Part shown: piece after piece, positions 6,810-7,548 of the stretch | Layout: each line of letters starts with the position of its first letter | How positions within the stretch are numbered: the stretch's first letter is position 1 | NCBI GenBank assembly: GCA_934256695.1 | Contig: CAKQPE010000100.1 | Location: 1 to 7,548, forward strand | DNA from: an uncultured Eubacteriales bacterium | GTDB lineage: Bacteria > Bacillota > Clostridia > Lachnospirales > Anaerotignaceae | DNA length: 7,548 bases | Direction: 5' to 3' | Position numbers and translations under genes: made by a program | Notes under the pieces: generated by a model | Database searches by the model: none | What the model was told of the DNA's origin: nothing | The model's input: only the letters and a program-made list of their open reading frames with translations

Positions 6810-7548
6810 ACTCTTTTTTTATGGCTCTTTCCATGTTTTCAAGAATACCTGTGCCGAGAATAGATTTCAGCAAAACAAACATGAAATACATTCTCTGTTT
6901 TTTCCCTTTAATAGGTGCTTTCTCGGGAATAGTCCAGAGTATTTTGTTTGTAATTATGAAAAGATTTGATATGAATCCTGTTTTTATATCTGCTGTAATA
7001 ACGGCAGTTCCACTTATTGTAACAGGTGGAATACACATGGACGGTTTTATGGACACCTCCGACGCAAGAAAGTCATATGGAGACAGGGAAAAGAAACTGA
7101 AAATATTAAGTGACCCACATATAGGTGCTTTCAGCGTAATATCGGTAATCGTGTATATTGTTCTCTATTTCGGTGCGGTAAATGCCCTTGATTTTGAAGG
7201 AATTGTACTTTTTTCAAAGTGTTTTATACTTTCCAGATGTTTAAGCGGTCTGGCAGGAGTTTCGTTCAAATGTGCCAAAAGAGAAGGGCTTATTTTTTCC
7301 TTTGCAGATTCGGCAGACAGCAGGTTTACAAAATGTGTTTTGCTGACTGTATTTGTGTTGTGTTCTGTATGGATATATTTTACTCATAGTATTATGGGAG
7401 TGGCAGCTGTATTTGTATCGGTGCTTGTGTTTGCGTATTATAAACATTTTGCATATAAGGAGTTTGGCGGAATAACAGGGGATTTGGAAGGATATTTTTT
7501 GCAGTTATGTGAGCTTATGACGGTTATTGTTATTGCCGTAACAGAAAA
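6803..7548 (+). CDS. cobS: CobS, adenosylcobinamide-GDP ribazoletransferase (cobalamin synthase), 3' end cut off by the window
   Basis: CobS is an integral membrane enzyme that joins adenosylcobinamide-GDP to alpha-ribazole (phosphate), the step that completes the nucleotide loop. The frame is open from ATG 6803 to the window edge, giving 248 complete codons with no stop. That is nearly the full family length, so only a few residues should be missing. Signature segments are GGIHMDGFMDTSDA (75-88, with acidic residues expected to bind metal), SDPHIGAF (103-110) and GGITGDLEGYF (222-232). Several hydrophobic stretches (about 30-53, 59-75, 108-127, 131-149, 178-192, 197-212 and 236-247) fit a polytopic membrane protein. 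The ATG lies 8 nt after AAAGGA (6789-6794) and overlaps the cobU stop by 7 nt. The position after cobT and cobU places all three loop-assembly genes together. Confidence 0.94.
   Translation, partial: MLNSFFMALSMFSRIPVPRIDFSKTNMKYILCFFPLIGAFSGIVQSILFVIMKRFDMNPVFISAVITAVPLIVTGGIHMDGFMDTSDARKSYGDREKKLKILSDPHIGAFSVISVIVYIVLYFGAVNALDFEGIVLFSKCFILSRCLSGLAGVSFKCAKREGLIFSFADSADSRFTKCVLLTVFVLCSVWIYFTHSIMGVAAVFVSVLVFAYYKHFAYKEFGGITGDLEGYFLQLCELMTVIVIAVTE

Noticed and set aside
1..7548. A mobile element, CRISPR array, tRNA or new defence or metabolic system
   Set aside because: Almost every base belongs to a recognisable cobalamin gene; there are no transposase-like frames, terminal repeats, spaced direct repeats or unexplained stretches.

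Overview
This window is one continuous plus-strand block of cobalamin (vitamin B12) biosynthesis genes. It reads: the tail of a probable cbiF, then cbiG, cbiH, a fused cbiJ-cbiE-cbiT gene, cbiA, cobT, cobU, and cobS, which runs off the right edge. The DNA is AT-rich, with heavy use of AGA, ATA and AAA codons and good AAGGAG-like ribosome binding sites. The early-cobalt (anaerobic) form of the pathway is present (CbiG, CbiA). Together these suggest a low-GC anaerobic Firmicute, probably a clostridial-type bacterium. The species cannot be told from this sequence.

Layout. Bases 2-40 are the last 12 codons of an upstream gene, probably cbiF. Bases 44-5188 carry the corrin-ring half of the pathway: cbiG (ring-contraction lactone opening and acetaldehyde loss), cbiH (C17 methylation and ring contraction), a 660-residue CbiJ-CbiE-CbiT fusion (C18-C19 reduction, C5 methylation, C15 methylation with decarboxylation) and cbiA (a,c-diamidation). 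Bases 5185-7548 carry nucleotide-loop assembly: cobT (lower-base activation), cobU (cobinamide kinase and guanylyltransferase) and cobS (cobalamin synthase, incomplete by at most a few residues).

The genes are packed as a single transcription unit. Four junctions overlap (8, 4, 4 and 7 nt), two gaps are only 2-3 nt, and the one real gap is 39 nt. No internal terminator or promoter is evident, and no stretch over 300 bases lacks a gene. Any cobalamin riboswitch or promoter must lie upstream of this window. Genes needed for a full route but not seen here (cbiK/X, cbiL, cbiC, cbiD, cbiP, cbiB, cobD, cobC) would have to lie outside it.

I found no sign of a new system, mobile element, CRISPR array or structural RNA gene. 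The points most worth a second look are the three-domain JET fusion, a TTG start for cbiH set inside the end of cbiG, and altered residues in CobU.
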